Assembly (NCBI RefSeq): GCF_050219315.1
Contig: NZ_CP116939.1
Location: 930,001-994,000, forward strand
Reading direction: 5' to 3'
Length of the DNA stretch: 64,000 bases
DNA from: Megasphaera_A sueciensis
GTDB lineage: Bacteria; Bacillota; Negativicutes; Veillonellales; Megasphaeraceae
Shown: piece by piece, positions 25,908-34,154 of the stretch
Layout of the letters: each line of letters opens with the position of its first letter
Position numbering within the stretch: position 1 is the first letter of the stretch
Made by a program: the position numbers and the translations under genes
The notes under the pieces: model-generated
What the model was told of the DNA's origin: nothing
What the model saw: the letters and a program-made list of their open reading frames with translations, nothing else
Database searches by the model: none

Positions 25908-26780
25908 TTAATACAATTTAAAAATTTCTTCAAGCGCAGCTTTGATAGCTGGATCAGTACAGTTTGACGGCTGACGGGCCGGTCCTACATGATAGCCCCG
26001 CATATTGACTGCCAATTTAACAACGGAATTCGGATTTCCCATCTGCATCACGTTGCGGAACGGACGAATCTTCTTCTGGGCTTCGTTTGCTTTTTCAATA
26101 TTTCCTTCTTTCCAATACGTGTAAATGCTGACCATCAGTTCCGGGAAAACATTGGAACATCCGGATATAGCTCCGCTGCCGCCAGCCAATAAGGCCCAAA
26201 GAATAAGAGAATCGCTGCCAGCTAATACATTCAAACGCGGATTCGTATTTTCAATATATTTCAGCATAGTATCAAAATTACCGCTGGAATCTTTAATTCC
26301 GATGATATTCTGGAATTTCGCCAAGGTTTTAACTGTTTTATATTCAATGGAATTACCGGTACGAGCGGGTATATTATACATAAGAATAGGCATATCTACA
26401 CTTTTTGCGATTTCACTATAATGTGTAATAATATCTGCTTGAGAGGCTTTTACAAAATACGGGGTAATAATAGAAAGGCAATCTACCTGCATAGATTTCG
26501 CTGCTTTTGATAATTCAATCGTTTCTTTGGTCGTAACACAGCCAGTACCGGCATATACAGGTACGCGCCCGTTGACAGCTTCTACTGCCGCTTCGATGAT
26601 TTCCAGCTTTTCTTTCATAGAGAAAGCATAAAATTCACCATTTGTACCTAAGGGAAAAATGCCGCTGACCCCTGCCTCAATCAAATGATCGATAAAAGTG
26701 GCATATTCCGCCTTATTGAATTCTTCTTTTTCATTTAATGCTGTTACTACGGGTGTTATAAGTCCTTCTGCTTTAAACAT
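25908..26780 (-). CDS. DapA/NanA-family aldolase or dehydratase
   Basis: A 290-residue class I lyase of the dihydrodipicolinate synthase superfamily. The pyruvate-binding loop reads GIFPLGTNGEFYAF, with the catalytic Tyr in MYNIPARTG and the Schiff-base Lys in GIKDSSGNF. The Arg in PARTG is also present in true DHDPS, so the reaction cannot be set from motifs alone. In this operon a catabolic aldolase acting on a 2-keto acid is more likely than lysine synthesis. The start ATG follows an AAGGAG site. Confidence 0.85.
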   Translation of the reverse strand: MFKAEGLITPVVTALNEKEEFNKAEYATFIDHLIEAGVSGIFPLGTNGEFYAFSMKEKLEIIEAAVEAVNGRVPVYAGTGCVTTKETIELSKAAKSMQVDCLSIITPYFVKASQADIITHYSEIAKSVDMPILMYNIPARTGNSIEYKTVKTLAKFQNIIGIKDSSGNFDTMLKYIENTNPRLNVLAGSDSLILWALLAGGSGAISGCSNVFPELMVSIYTYWKEGNIEKANEAQKKIRPFRNVMQMGNPNSVVKLAVNMRGYHVGPARQPSNCTDPAIKAALEEIFKLY

Positions 26781-26855
26781 AGTATTACGCTCCTTTGTAA
26801 TAAATAAAAATTAGGTCCTATACATAATCTAACTATCATAAAAACATATCATTTT

Positions 26856-27839
26856 TTATCCTTCGGCAAACCGCTTGCCTAAATCCACAGCATAGAGCAT
26901 GCTTTCTTCATTGGCGATTCCTTTCCCCGCAATATCAAAGGCAGTTCCGTGATCTACGGATGTACGGATAATAGGAAGGCCTAATGTCACATTCACGCCG
27001 CTGTCAAATGCCACCATTTTCATAGGAATATGCCCTTGATCATGATACATAGCTACGACTACATCATATATACCGTTATAGGCTTTTAAAAACACCGTAT
27101 CCGGCGGTACCGGTCCGCTTACATTAAGACCTTCCTGTTGTGCTTGTCTAACTGCCGGTTCGATTTCATCAATTTCTTCCTGCCCAAAAATACCCGCTTC
27201 TCCGCTATGCGGATTAAGTCCTGCTACTGCAATCTTCGGCATCATTTTACCGAGTTTTTTCATCGCATTATCGGCAAGATGAATACATTCCAACACTCTT
27301 TCCTTTGTTGCTCTGTCACAAGCTTCTCGCAGGGAACAATGCGTAGAGACATGCACAACGGATATCTTGTCGCTCCAAAGCATCATGGTATATGATTTCG
27401 TTTTCGTTAAAGCGGCAAATATTTCTGTGTGTCCCGCAAAATTATGCCCGCCTTTATGCAGTGCTTCTTTATTAAGAGGTGCCGTTGTTACAACGCTGAT
27501 ATCTCCCTTCAGGGCATCTGCAATCGCCCGTTCTACGTACCGATATGCCGCATCTCCGGCCACAGGGGAAACTTGGCCGATTTCAATATCCCGGCCAACT
27601 TGTAACTCAACAACCGAAATAACATTGATTTTTCCTTCTTGAAAATCAGCCACACTGTCTATTTGTACTAACGGTGTTGTGAGTTTCAACAGTGTATGAT
27701 AATAGGAAAGTATATCGTAACTCCCATAAATCAATACTGATTTTTTGTATTCTTCTTTTTTTTCAATAGACTTCAGCGATATTTCAGGCCCAATCCCCGC
27801 CGGATCTCCCATGGTAATTCCTACAAATTTTGATTTCAC
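26856..27839 (-). CDS. PdxA2-type 4-phosphate dehydrogenase
   Basis: A 327-residue member of the 4-hydroxythreonine-4-phosphate dehydrogenase family. GITMGDPAGIGPEIS opens the protein; GHTEIFAAL, AVAGLNPHSGEAG and AMYHDQGHIPMKM supply substrate and metal-binding histidines. PdxA2 paralogues next to DUF1537 kinases oxidise D-threonate- or D-erythronate-4-phosphate to dihydroxyacetone phosphate and CO2, which is the role I infer. The start is a GTG at 27839 with AGGAGG 7 bases upstream. It is the first gene of the operon, directly behind a promoter with phased repeats. Confidence 0.85.
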   Translation of the reverse strand: MKSKFVGITMGDPAGIGPEISLKSIEKKEEYKKSVLIYGSYDILSYYHTLLKLTTPLVQIDSVADFQEGKINVISVVELQVGRDIEIGQVSPVAGDAAYRYVERAIADALKGDISVVTTAPLNKEALHKGGHNFAGHTEIFAALTKTKSYTMMLWSDKISVVHVSTHCSLREACDRATKERVLECIHLADNAMKKLGKMMPKIAVAGLNPHSGEAGIFGQEEIDEIEPAVRQAQQEGLNVSGPVPPDTVFLKAYNGIYDVVVAMYHDQGHIPMKMVAFDSGVNVTLGLPIIRTSVDHGTAFDIAGKGIANEESMLYAVDLGKRFAEG

Positions 27840-27869
27840 TTCATTACCTCCTACTACGATAGTAACTAT

Positions 27870-27956
27870 AACGAACAAATTATTTTGTTATTTTATGTTA
27901 TTTAATGTTCTTTTTTGTTCGTATTTATTATATCAATATAACTTTATAACAGTCAA
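27870..27956 (-). promoter_or_regulatory. Promoter and DeoR-type operator of the pdxA2 operon
   Basis: The minus strand has TTGACT (27951-27956), 18 bases and TATAAT (27927-27932). Just downstream, on the plus strand, TGTT units start at 27886, 27896, 27906 and 27916, exactly 10 bp apart, the last reading TGTTCG; an inverted GAACA lies at 27873-27877. Repeats covering the start point fit repression by the nearby DeoR-family regulator. Confidence 0.75.
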
Positions 27957-28102
27957 TACAAAACAGCATTATTCCTATGCTTATTAGTAATATTCTTTGA
28001 TGAAACGCCCTTTATACATTACAAATATGCATAAATTTATTCCTTTTATGTTTTTTATACTGATATTCGTTGTTTTTTTATGTTATTATGTCAACATAAA
28101 AA

Positions 28103-28136
28103 AACAGGCTGTCGTTAGTTACTGCGACACCTGTTT
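28103..28136 (-). terminator. Terminator of the deoR-kinase operon
   Basis: AACAGG and TGTCG (28103-28114) pair with CGACA and CTGTT (28125-28135), followed on the minus strand by a T-run. The rest of the 324-base gap up to 27840 holds the promoter and operator of pdxA2 and an AT-rich stretch in which I see nothing else. Confidence 0.8.
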
Positions 28137-28163
28137 TTTATCCGTTGCAATATTTGTACTATG

Positions 28164-29381
28164 TTATCCTACTATTTCCTTTAATTTCATCATACTGCTG
28201 TATATATCTGAGTCCGTCCCAAAAGCACCCGCCTTGGTAACAATAGGAAGTCCGTCACAGATACCTCCCATCAGCCGTCCCTGCACAAAACCCGGCAGTA
28301 GTTGACTGTCAATGTGAGAACCGGAGGCCTGCAGGCGGTGAATCGCTGCAATCGCCGTATCCCCTCCGGTAAGAAAAATTCCACAAATCCGGGCCTTGGA
28401 CAAGAGATAAGGAACCGCTGCACTCAATGTCTGCTTCGTTATTTCCGCTAATACTGCCGGTTCTTTGCCGCAGTCCTTGCCGTACTTCAAGAAAGTCTCG
28501 TAATCCTGCCGAGTCGCTGCTGCCGTCACAATAACATCCTGTCCCTTCTGCAATATGTCAACGGCAGGCCTAATAGCTTCTTCCATCGCGTCTCCTTCAC
28601 AAATACGAGTCATATCGACGCACACAACAGAAATACCTCGTTCTTGACAATATGCGATTTGTTCCATTGTCTTACTGCTGACGCTCCCGATAACGGAAAG
28701 AACAGGTGCTTTGTGATAGACCGACGACAACAATCCCGCTGCCAATCCTGCCGACCCGATCCATAGGGTTTTTCTGCCTGTCCGCAGAACCATCTTGGCT
28801 ATTTGTTCCAGCTGTTCCTGCCGGGTCGTATCAAACGTATATGCCCCAGACGTCAGCTGCATAGTTGCCGATGCCAGTTCCTTTTCCGTCACATGTATTA
28901 CCGCCGTTCCTGTATACGAAGATAATAACTGCGCAATATCATCTTCAAAAACGGGATTGCGGGGATCTGCCGCTATTTCTGTAGTAAGAAGCGGTTTTCC
29001 GTATACGCAAAGACGGCGGTTTTCCACTGTTCTTCCCTGAGCCGGATATGCCGGATCAAAAACAATGAGTTCCGGCTTATATATGTCCAGCAGCGCTTTT
29101 ATTTCTTCCTTCAAATTGCCTCGTAAAGTAGAATCGACTTTTTTATATAAATACCGACATCCCCCTTGCTGTACGACAATCTCCGCAATATGTACCATGC
29201 AGGCATAGGCTTCCGTTGGCGGAATGACCCGGCTTTCCGTATCAATAACAATGCTGCCCTCGCCTTGGGCAGCCGGGTCCAGTTCCAGTAATACATCAAT
29301 CGGTATGCCTTGTTTCCTTACTTGAACTCCTGTATCATTGGCACCGGTAAAATCATCCGCAAGTATAACAAATTCACGCAT
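28164..29381 (-). CDS. Four-carbon acid-sugar kinase family protein (DUF1537)
   Basis: A 405-residue kinase of the DUF1537 family, which phosphorylates D-threonate, D-erythronate or 3-oxo-tetronates at C4. N-terminal ADDFTGANDTG and YKKVDSTLRGN bind the acid sugar; the C-terminal domain has IGSVSSKTMEQI, FLTGGDTA and TKAGAFG for the nucleotide. Pairing with a PdxA2 points to a 4-phospho-acid intermediate. The start at 29381 has AAGGAG 7 bases upstream; a longer frame reaching 29573 overlaps the regulator and is rejected. It follows the regulator by 19 bases. Confidence 0.9.
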   Translation of the reverse strand: MREFVILADDFTGANDTGVQVRKQGIPIDVLLELDPAAQGEGSIVIDTESRVIPPTEAYACMVHIAEIVVQQGGCRYLYKKVDSTLRGNLKEEIKALLDIYKPELIVFDPAYPAQGRTVENRRLCVYGKPLLTTEIAADPRNPVFEDDIAQLLSSYTGTAVIHVTEKELASATMQLTSGAYTFDTTRQEQLEQIAKMVLRTGRKTLWIGSAGLAAGLLSSVYHKAPVLSVIGSVSSKTMEQIAYCQERGISVVCVDMTRICEGDAMEEAIRPAVDILQKGQDVIVTAAATRQDYETFLKYGKDCGKEPAVLAEITKQTLSAAVPYLLSKARICGIFLTGGDTAIAAIHRLQASGSHIDSQLLPGFVQGRLMGGICDGLPIVTKAGAFGTDSDIYSSMMKLKEIVG

Positions 29382-29400
29382 TGTCTTTCTCCTTCCCTTT

Positions 29401-30168
29401 CTATATCTGGATATATTCAACGTCATGTTCCGTAAATACATTTTTTTCTGCTTCAGAGGCTCTGTAATCGGTAACCAAAATATCGGCCTCCCACAAATTG
29501 AATAAATAATACAACTTGTGTTTGTTAAATTTTGAATGATCTGCCAATAATACGACTTTATCCGAAGACGCAATACTGGCGCGCTTAACTCCTATCTTTT
29601 CCACATTGGCACTCATAATCCGCCAATCCGGAGTAATTGCCTGCGTTCCTAAGATACAAATATCAAAGTGCATGCTTTTCACCATACTGGTCGCAAAAAC
29701 ACCGCAAGTAGCCGCAGATTCGGCATCAATCGTTCCTCCTGCCATCAAAACACGAACTCCGGCAACAGAACTCAGCAATTGAGCAATAGCCAAATCATTT
29801 GTAACGATCGTCAAGTCAGACCAATGCTGTTCTGCTATAAGTGTCGCCAATTCATAGTTTGTCGTTCCTGCATCCATATAAATACTCATAGAAGGTTCTA
29901 TCAAAGAAAGCGCCGCTTTTGCTATCCGTCTTTTTTCAGTAATATGTACGAGTTTACGATTACGATAGGTAGCTTCCTTGACGACAGATTCCGTAAGAAT
30001 CGCTCCGCCATGGCTTTTCTCCACAAGGCCGCTGTCCTCCAAAAGCTGTAAATCACGCCGGATCGTCATCGGAGTGACCTCCAGTTCCTTTGCTAAATCA
30101 TTTACCTCAACTGCTTTATTCTTGTATAGTTTATCTAAAATATATTGGCGTCGTTCTGCTGGCAGCAT
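29401..30168 (-). CDS. DeoR-family transcriptional regulator
   Basis: A 255-residue repressor. The N-terminal winged helix (residues ~3-57) starts with the classical LPAERRQYILDKLYKNKAVEVNDLAKELEVTPMTIRRDL. The C-terminal sugar-phosphate sensor domain shows MDAGTTNYELA, TIVTNDLAIA, VLMAGGTI and VLLADHSKF motifs. It probably senses a phosphorylated intermediate and controls its own operon and the pdxA2 operon through the TGTTC repeats present at both promoters. AAGGAGG precedes the ATG. Confidence 0.92.
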   Translation of the reverse strand: MLPAERRQYILDKLYKNKAVEVNDLAKELEVTPMTIRRDLQLLEDSGLVEKSHGGAILTESVVKEATYRNRKLVHITEKRRIAKAALSLIEPSMSIYMDAGTTNYELATLIAEQHWSDLTIVTNDLAIAQLLSSVAGVRVLMAGGTIDAESAATCGVFATSMVKSMHFDICILGTQAITPDWRIMSANVEKIGVKRASIASSDKVVLLADHSKFNKHKLYYLFNLWEADILVTDYRASEAEKNVFTEHDVEYIQI

Positions 30169-30192
30169 ATATATTCCTCCTTGATTTTTAAT

Positions 30193-30252
30193 TGTTCTTA
30201 TGTGTTCGTTTTTGTTTATTTAATTATACCAACGATCAGGAGATATCGTCAA
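30193..30252 (-). promoter_or_regulatory. Promoter and operator of the deoR-kinase operon
   Basis: TTGACG (30247-30252), 18 bases and TATAAT (30223-30228) lie on the minus strand. On the plus strand, TGTTC at 30193, TGTTCG at 30203 and TGTTT at 30213 repeat every 10 bp directly downstream of the -10. The arrangement mirrors the pdxA2 promoter. Confidence 0.75.
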
Positions 30253-30380
30253 TCTAAAATTGCTTATTTACATTGTCTATTTCGAATTATCCATGGCTGT
30301 TATGCCATATTGCATACATAATATGCATTGTTATTTTATATTCAAGATGAACAAATATCTTTATTTTAACTACAAAAAAA

Positions 30381-30405
30381 CGGTGAAAACAGTATGTTTC
30401 CACCG
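30381..30405 (-). terminator. Intrinsic terminator after galU
   Basis: CGGTG-A-AAAC pairs with GTTT-C-CACCG around a 5-base loop, followed on the minus strand by seven T. Confidence 0.8.
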
Positions 30406-30428
30406 CGGAATGCCCTATACATATTACA

Positions 30429-31313
30429 TTAAAAAGAATCTTTTCCCGAAAATAACTCCTTTAAATACGCTTTGAAGGGTTCCCCTAAATCATCCCGCCG
30501 CAAAGCATATTCTACCGTTGCTTTTAAAAATCCCAGTTTATCCCCCACATCATACCGTTTGCCTTCAAAATTATAGGCAAATACGGCTTCTCGTCCAGCC
30601 ATCACTTTTAAAGCGTCTGTAAGCTGTATTTCTCCGCCCTTCCCCGGTTCCGTACGACGCAATACTTCAAAAACATCCGGTGTAATGATATATCGGCCCA
30701 ATACAGCACATCGGCTGGGTGCTTCTTCGACAGCCGGTTTTTCAATCATATCGGTCACGCGTATCAAGCGAGAATCGTCCAACCGTTTCCCTTTCACAAT
30801 CCCATAGGAAGAAACCCGTTCTCGTGGTACTTCCTGACACCCCAACACAGTAGCACCTACGTTATCATATGCGTCGATCATCTGGCGCAAAGCTGGATTA
30901 GCATCATTATAAACAACGTCATCTCCCAAAAGTACTGCAAAGGGTTCATCATCAATAAAAGACTGGGCACAAAGAATAGCATCCCCCAATCCGCGCATAT
31001 GCTTCTGGCGGATATAATGGATATTAATTTCCGAAATGTCCCGGATCATTTTCAACAAGTCTGTTTTCCCTTGCTGCTCCAGATGCAATTCCAAGCCTAA
31101 GGTCGTATCAAAATGATCTTCGATTGCCCGCTTGGCATGGCCGCTGATAATCAATATTTCTTCAATGCCGCTTTGCAGTGCTTCTTCCACAATATATTGA
31201 ATAGTCGGCTTATCTACAATAGGCAGCATTTCCTTTGGCGTAGCCTTTGTCGCCGGCAAAAAACGAGTCCCATACCCGGCCGCCGGAATAACAGCTTTGC
31301 GTATCTTCTTCAT
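30429..31313 (-). CDS. galU: UTP-glucose-1-phosphate uridylyltransferase
   Basis: GalU makes UDP-glucose, the donor for envelope polysaccharides and galactose metabolism. The 294-residue protein has the nucleotidyltransferase signature AVIPAAGYGTRFLPATKATPKEMLPIVDKP, the GLGDAILCAQSFI motif, LLGDDVV, and EKPAVEEAPS. TAAGGAGG precedes the ATG. It lies just downstream of the 616-residue anchored protein gene, with 12 bases between them, so the two are likely cotranscribed. Confidence 0.96.
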   Translation of the reverse strand: MKKIRKAVIPAAGYGTRFLPATKATPKEMLPIVDKPTIQYIVEEALQSGIEEILIISGHAKRAIEDHFDTTLGLELHLEQQGKTDLLKMIRDISEINIHYIRQKHMRGLGDAILCAQSFIDDEPFAVLLGDDVVYNDANPALRQMIDAYDNVGATVLGCQEVPRERVSSYGIVKGKRLDDSRLIRVTDMIEKPAVEEAPSRCAVLGRYIITPDVFEVLRRTEPGKGGEIQLTDALKVMAGREAVFAYNFEGKRYDVGDKLGFLKATVEYALRRDDLGEPFKAYLKELFSGKDSF

Positions 31314-31325
31314 TTTCCTTCCTCC

Positions 31326-33176
31326 TTATTCAAACCATCGGGATAAATCAAAATCTTCCCCGATTATTTCCTTCACATATGCCTGTGCTAAATACAAACC
31401 TAGGAGAGATAATGTTGATACTCGCAGCAGTGTGCTGTCCCAAAGATCTCCCATATCGGCAAATACCGGAGATATTTCTTCCAAAATATCCAAGGCTTCT
31501 TCTCCATTAAAACTGGTAGGATGTTTCTTAGCTAAACGCAGCAAGTGATTTTGTGTATTGCGGTCGGTAATCCCGGTCTGCCGAAAAAAGCGTGAGGCCA
31601 TTCCTTCATCTACCAGCGCTAGTTTATAAAGATCAGAATTAAAAGAAGGAACAATAAATTCCGGTGGAATATGTTTTCCCCGCAGGGATGTCTGTAATTC
31701 CTCCAGCGTAAATCCCCGATAGCGGAATAACAGCGGATATGAATCAGCCAATATTTCGGCAAAAGGCGTTTCCTTAGTTTCCAGTGCCGTACAATGCAAA
31801 TAATCCAGCTGCTGATAAAATGAACGTTCCGTCGGAAATCGTTCCAAGAAAGGCATTACATATTTATCGATATACTGCCTAAATGTTTCCGTGTCCACAT
31901 TATGAGAATTACGGGAATACAAAAATACCAGCAAGATAGCTAAAATACGATAGTGTTCCTGTGAAAGATAGGGCATTACTTTCAATGTGTTGATCGCCAC
32001 TAAATGACGTGTCGATGTAGGCGGACAATGAACCACATCACAAAAAGCCCGCAGCGCCACCGCCGCTGCATGTTCCTCCGGATGTGCCGAATAAGTTTTT
32101 TGCACATCCTGCAGCGCGTCCTGTATAATAAACGGTTTTATAATACGTTCCCGTTCTGCTTCTACAGAAACTCCTGCCTGTCGGAACGCCGCTGCTGTAA
32201 TAAATTCAATTTGGTGTTTCATTTCCGGTGTTACGATTCCGTAATGATTGAGAAAATGTGCAACACACGTTTTGATAACCGGCGAATCTATATGTGTATC
32301 CTGTGCCCAGATAGATTTTGAAGGGAATGCCTCCGCCGTTTTTTCAGTCCCGGGAAGCACATTGCCCCATGGACTTTGCGAAACTTCTTTTTTAGAAGAT
32401 ATATCGGTACGTTTATTCTTATTCACAGGTTCTTCTTGCGTATATGCCGTATCGACATGAACAGGTGCCATTTTAGTCGTTACATCTGCCACCGTCGCCG
32501 ATCCGGCCGCTGTCCCCGCTGCTGCAAGTTTCGTTTTCAGAGCTCCCGGATCCATAATCATGGTTTCGTCGGAAAGAATATTTTTTTGTTCAGCAGCTGC
32601 CGGTGCCGGGGAATGTACTACAGGTGCAGCAACGCTCATCGTTTCTTGTGATTTTTTCTCTTTCAGATCGGCTGCAACAACCTCTGCCATACCAACAATC
32701 GGGCTTGCTGTTTTTTCCTGCTGGGCAATCTCTTTATTTTTATCCGCTTCCTTCATAGCTGCCAGTACTTCCTCACGGGAAATGACCTGTGTCGTCCCAA
32801 AACCGTCATCCCCTGCTTTTTTAGACGTTGTTTTTTCATAATACATCTGGTCTCCCGCGCGCACAACTTCGCCTTTCGTTGTAACAAACCCTGTTTCTTC
32901 CGGATTTTCTCTGCGTTCCTTGACCTTTACATTAGAAATTTTTGGAACCGGTGTCGTATCTTCTTTCAAAGATGTCGAATCTTTGGAGTGCAGCGTTTCT
33001 AAAGTAGCCCATGCCGCATGTTGTTCATTTCGTTTTTTTTGTGCTTCCAACGCTATATTTTTATGTTTTTTCTTCACAGGTTTCTCCGTTAAATGCCCGG
33101 AATACATAATATAACAGATCACAAAAAATATAATAACCACACCCGCTAAAATAACATACGGCAAAAACTTCGTCAT
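31326..33176 (-). CDS. Large membrane-anchored protein of unknown function
   Basis: A 616-residue protein in three parts. Residues ~3-25 (KFLPYVILAGVVIIFFVICYIMY) form a single transmembrane anchor. Residues ~30-300 are low-complexity, rich in Lys, Glu, Ala and Thr and probably disordered. Residues ~300-616 look like a compact helical domain. I see no catalytic motif. From memory the helical part resembles the LPO_1073/Vpar_1526 family, but this is unverified. The start at 33176 has AAGGAG 8 bases upstream; the longer frame from 33257 lacks a site. Its position upstream of galU may hint at an envelope role. Confidence 0.75.
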   Translation of the reverse strand: MTKFLPYVILAGVVIIFFVICYIMYSGHLTEKPVKKKHKNIALEAQKKRNEQHAAWATLETLHSKDSTSLKEDTTPVPKISNVKVKERRENPEETGFVTTKGEVVRAGDQMYYEKTTSKKAGDDGFGTTQVISREEVLAAMKEADKNKEIAQQEKTASPIVGMAEVVAADLKEKKSQETMSVAAPVVHSPAPAAAEQKNILSDETMIMDPGALKTKLAAAGTAAGSATVADVTTKMAPVHVDTAYTQEEPVNKNKRTDISSKKEVSQSPWGNVLPGTEKTAEAFPSKSIWAQDTHIDSPVIKTCVAHFLNHYGIVTPEMKHQIEFITAAAFRQAGVSVEAERERIIKPFIIQDALQDVQKTYSAHPEEHAAAVALRAFCDVVHCPPTSTRHLVAINTLKVMPYLSQEHYRILAILLVFLYSRNSHNVDTETFRQYIDKYVMPFLERFPTERSFYQQLDYLHCTALETKETPFAEILADSYPLLFRYRGFTLEELQTSLRGKHIPPEFIVPSFNSDLYKLALVDEGMASRFFRQTGITDRNTQNHLLRLAKKHPTSFNGEEALDILEEISPVFADMGDLWDSTLLRVSTLSLLGLYLAQAYVKEIIGEDFDLSRWFE

Positions 33177-33304
33177 AACATCCACTCCTTGTATATCTAT
33201 CCACCTAATATGCAATAGGTATTTTCTATTTTTATTGTAACATAATACAAGCTTCATTTTAACATGTTTTTATATATTTTTATAGCTTTTAAAAACACTA
33301 AAAT

Positions 33305-33333
33305 TAGACAAACACCCTATTCACAGCTATAAT
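33305..33333 (+). promoter_or_regulatory. Promoter upstream of the HAD phosphatase
   Basis: TAGACA (33305-33310), 17 bases and TATAAT (33328-33333). It gives a leader of about 80 bases before the phosphatase ATG. Confidence 0.65.
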
Positions 33334-33377
33334 AGGTTCAGACACTTTTTTTATTACAGGATAAGGAGGCAGATAAT

Positions 33378-33431
33378 TTGAATTTTATTGATACGATTTC
33401 AAATTATTACAGTACAGATGAACACCTATAA
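33378..33431 (+). CDS. Possible 17-codon leader ORF
   Basis: The only good Shine-Dalgarno site here, AAGGAGG, lies 8 bases before a TTG at 33378. This opens a 17-codon frame (MNFIDTISNYYSTDEHL) that ends in TAA at 33429-33431. The phosphatase ATG at 33418 lies inside it in another frame and has no site of its own. It may be a leader that couples translation, or the ribosome site may serve an unusual start. Not proven to be expressed. Confidence 0.3.
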   Translation: MNFIDTISNYYSTDEHL

Positions 33432-34074
33432 AACAATTATTTTTGACATGGACGGAACCGTCCTTGATACGCTGGACGAGCTCACAGAAAGCTTAAATTA
33501 TATATTGCGGAAATACCAGCTCACAGAAAAAACAAAAATGCAGGTCCGTTCCTATTTAGGCTACGGCTACGCCGGATTGATCCGCCAAGCGGTCCCGGGA
33601 GCAAGCCAAGATTTTCAGCAGGAACTGCAGGATGCGTTCAAAAATTACTACGGAACGCACTGTCAGGGTCATACTAAGCCCTATGAAGGTATTCTTGAAA
33701 TATTAGCCTCCCTTCGCGATGCCGGATATAAAACAGCGATTGTTTCCAACAAGGGACAGGCTGCCGTGACCGAACTTCATAAAGAATTTTTTGAAGGTCT
33801 CGTACAATTTTCTCTGGGTGAATCGGCTAACTATAAAAAGAAACCAGAACCGGATATGATCTGGGAAGCCTTACGGAGACTTGATAGTGCTGCACAGGAA
33901 GCCATATACATCGGGGATTCCGAAGTAGACAAAAAAACCGCTGATAACTCCGGTTTGGATTCTGCCCTGGTTACTTGGGGTTTTCGGGATAAGCCGCTGC
34001 TGCAATCTCTAAACCCGGATTACCTTGTATCATCTCCGAAAGAGCTAGAACACTTATTTATTCCTGCAAAATAA
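33418..34074 (+). CDS. HAD-superfamily phosphatase, PpaX/Gph-like
   Basis: A 218-residue haloacid dehalogenase-type hydrolase. Motif I is IIFDMDGTVLDT, motif II IVSNKG, motif III the lysines in YKKKPEPD and motif IV YIGDSEVD. The helical cap between motifs I and II is the small type seen in phosphoglycolate phosphatase and pyrophosphatase PpaX; the natural substrate is uncertain. The ATG at 33418 is the only sensible start for the domain although it lacks a ribosome-binding site, and it overlaps a possible leader ORF. It is a single-gene unit. Confidence 0.85.
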   Translation: MNTYKTIIFDMDGTVLDTLDELTESLNYILRKYQLTEKTKMQVRSYLGYGYAGLIRQAVPGASQDFQQELQDAFKNYYGTHCQGHTKPYEGILEILASLRDAGYKTAIVSNKGQAAVTELHKEFFEGLVQFSLGESANYKKKPEPDMIWEALRRLDSAAQEAIYIGDSEVDKKTADNSGLDSALVTWGFRDKPLLQSLNPDYLVSSPKELEHLFIPAK

Positions 34075-34075
34075 A

Positions 34076-34141
34076 TTTACATAGAGAGAAGAAGAAGACC
34101 TTGTCAGTAGTGGCAAGGTCTTCTTCCTCTCTCTATGTAAA
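34076..34141. terminator. Long hairpin between convergent genes
   Basis: Two arms of about 27 bases (34076-34103 and 34114-34141) form a nearly perfect stem around a 10-base loop. It separates the phosphatase from the SLH gene on the other strand. The flank is T-rich on the minus strand, and it probably stops transcription from both sides. Confidence 0.65.
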
Positions 34142-34154
34142 AATCATATATATT

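Noticed and set aside
29382..29573. N-terminally extended DUF1537 kinase
   Set aside because: The extension overlaps the DeoR gene and the conserved N-terminus of the kinase family starts at 29381 after a good ribosome site.
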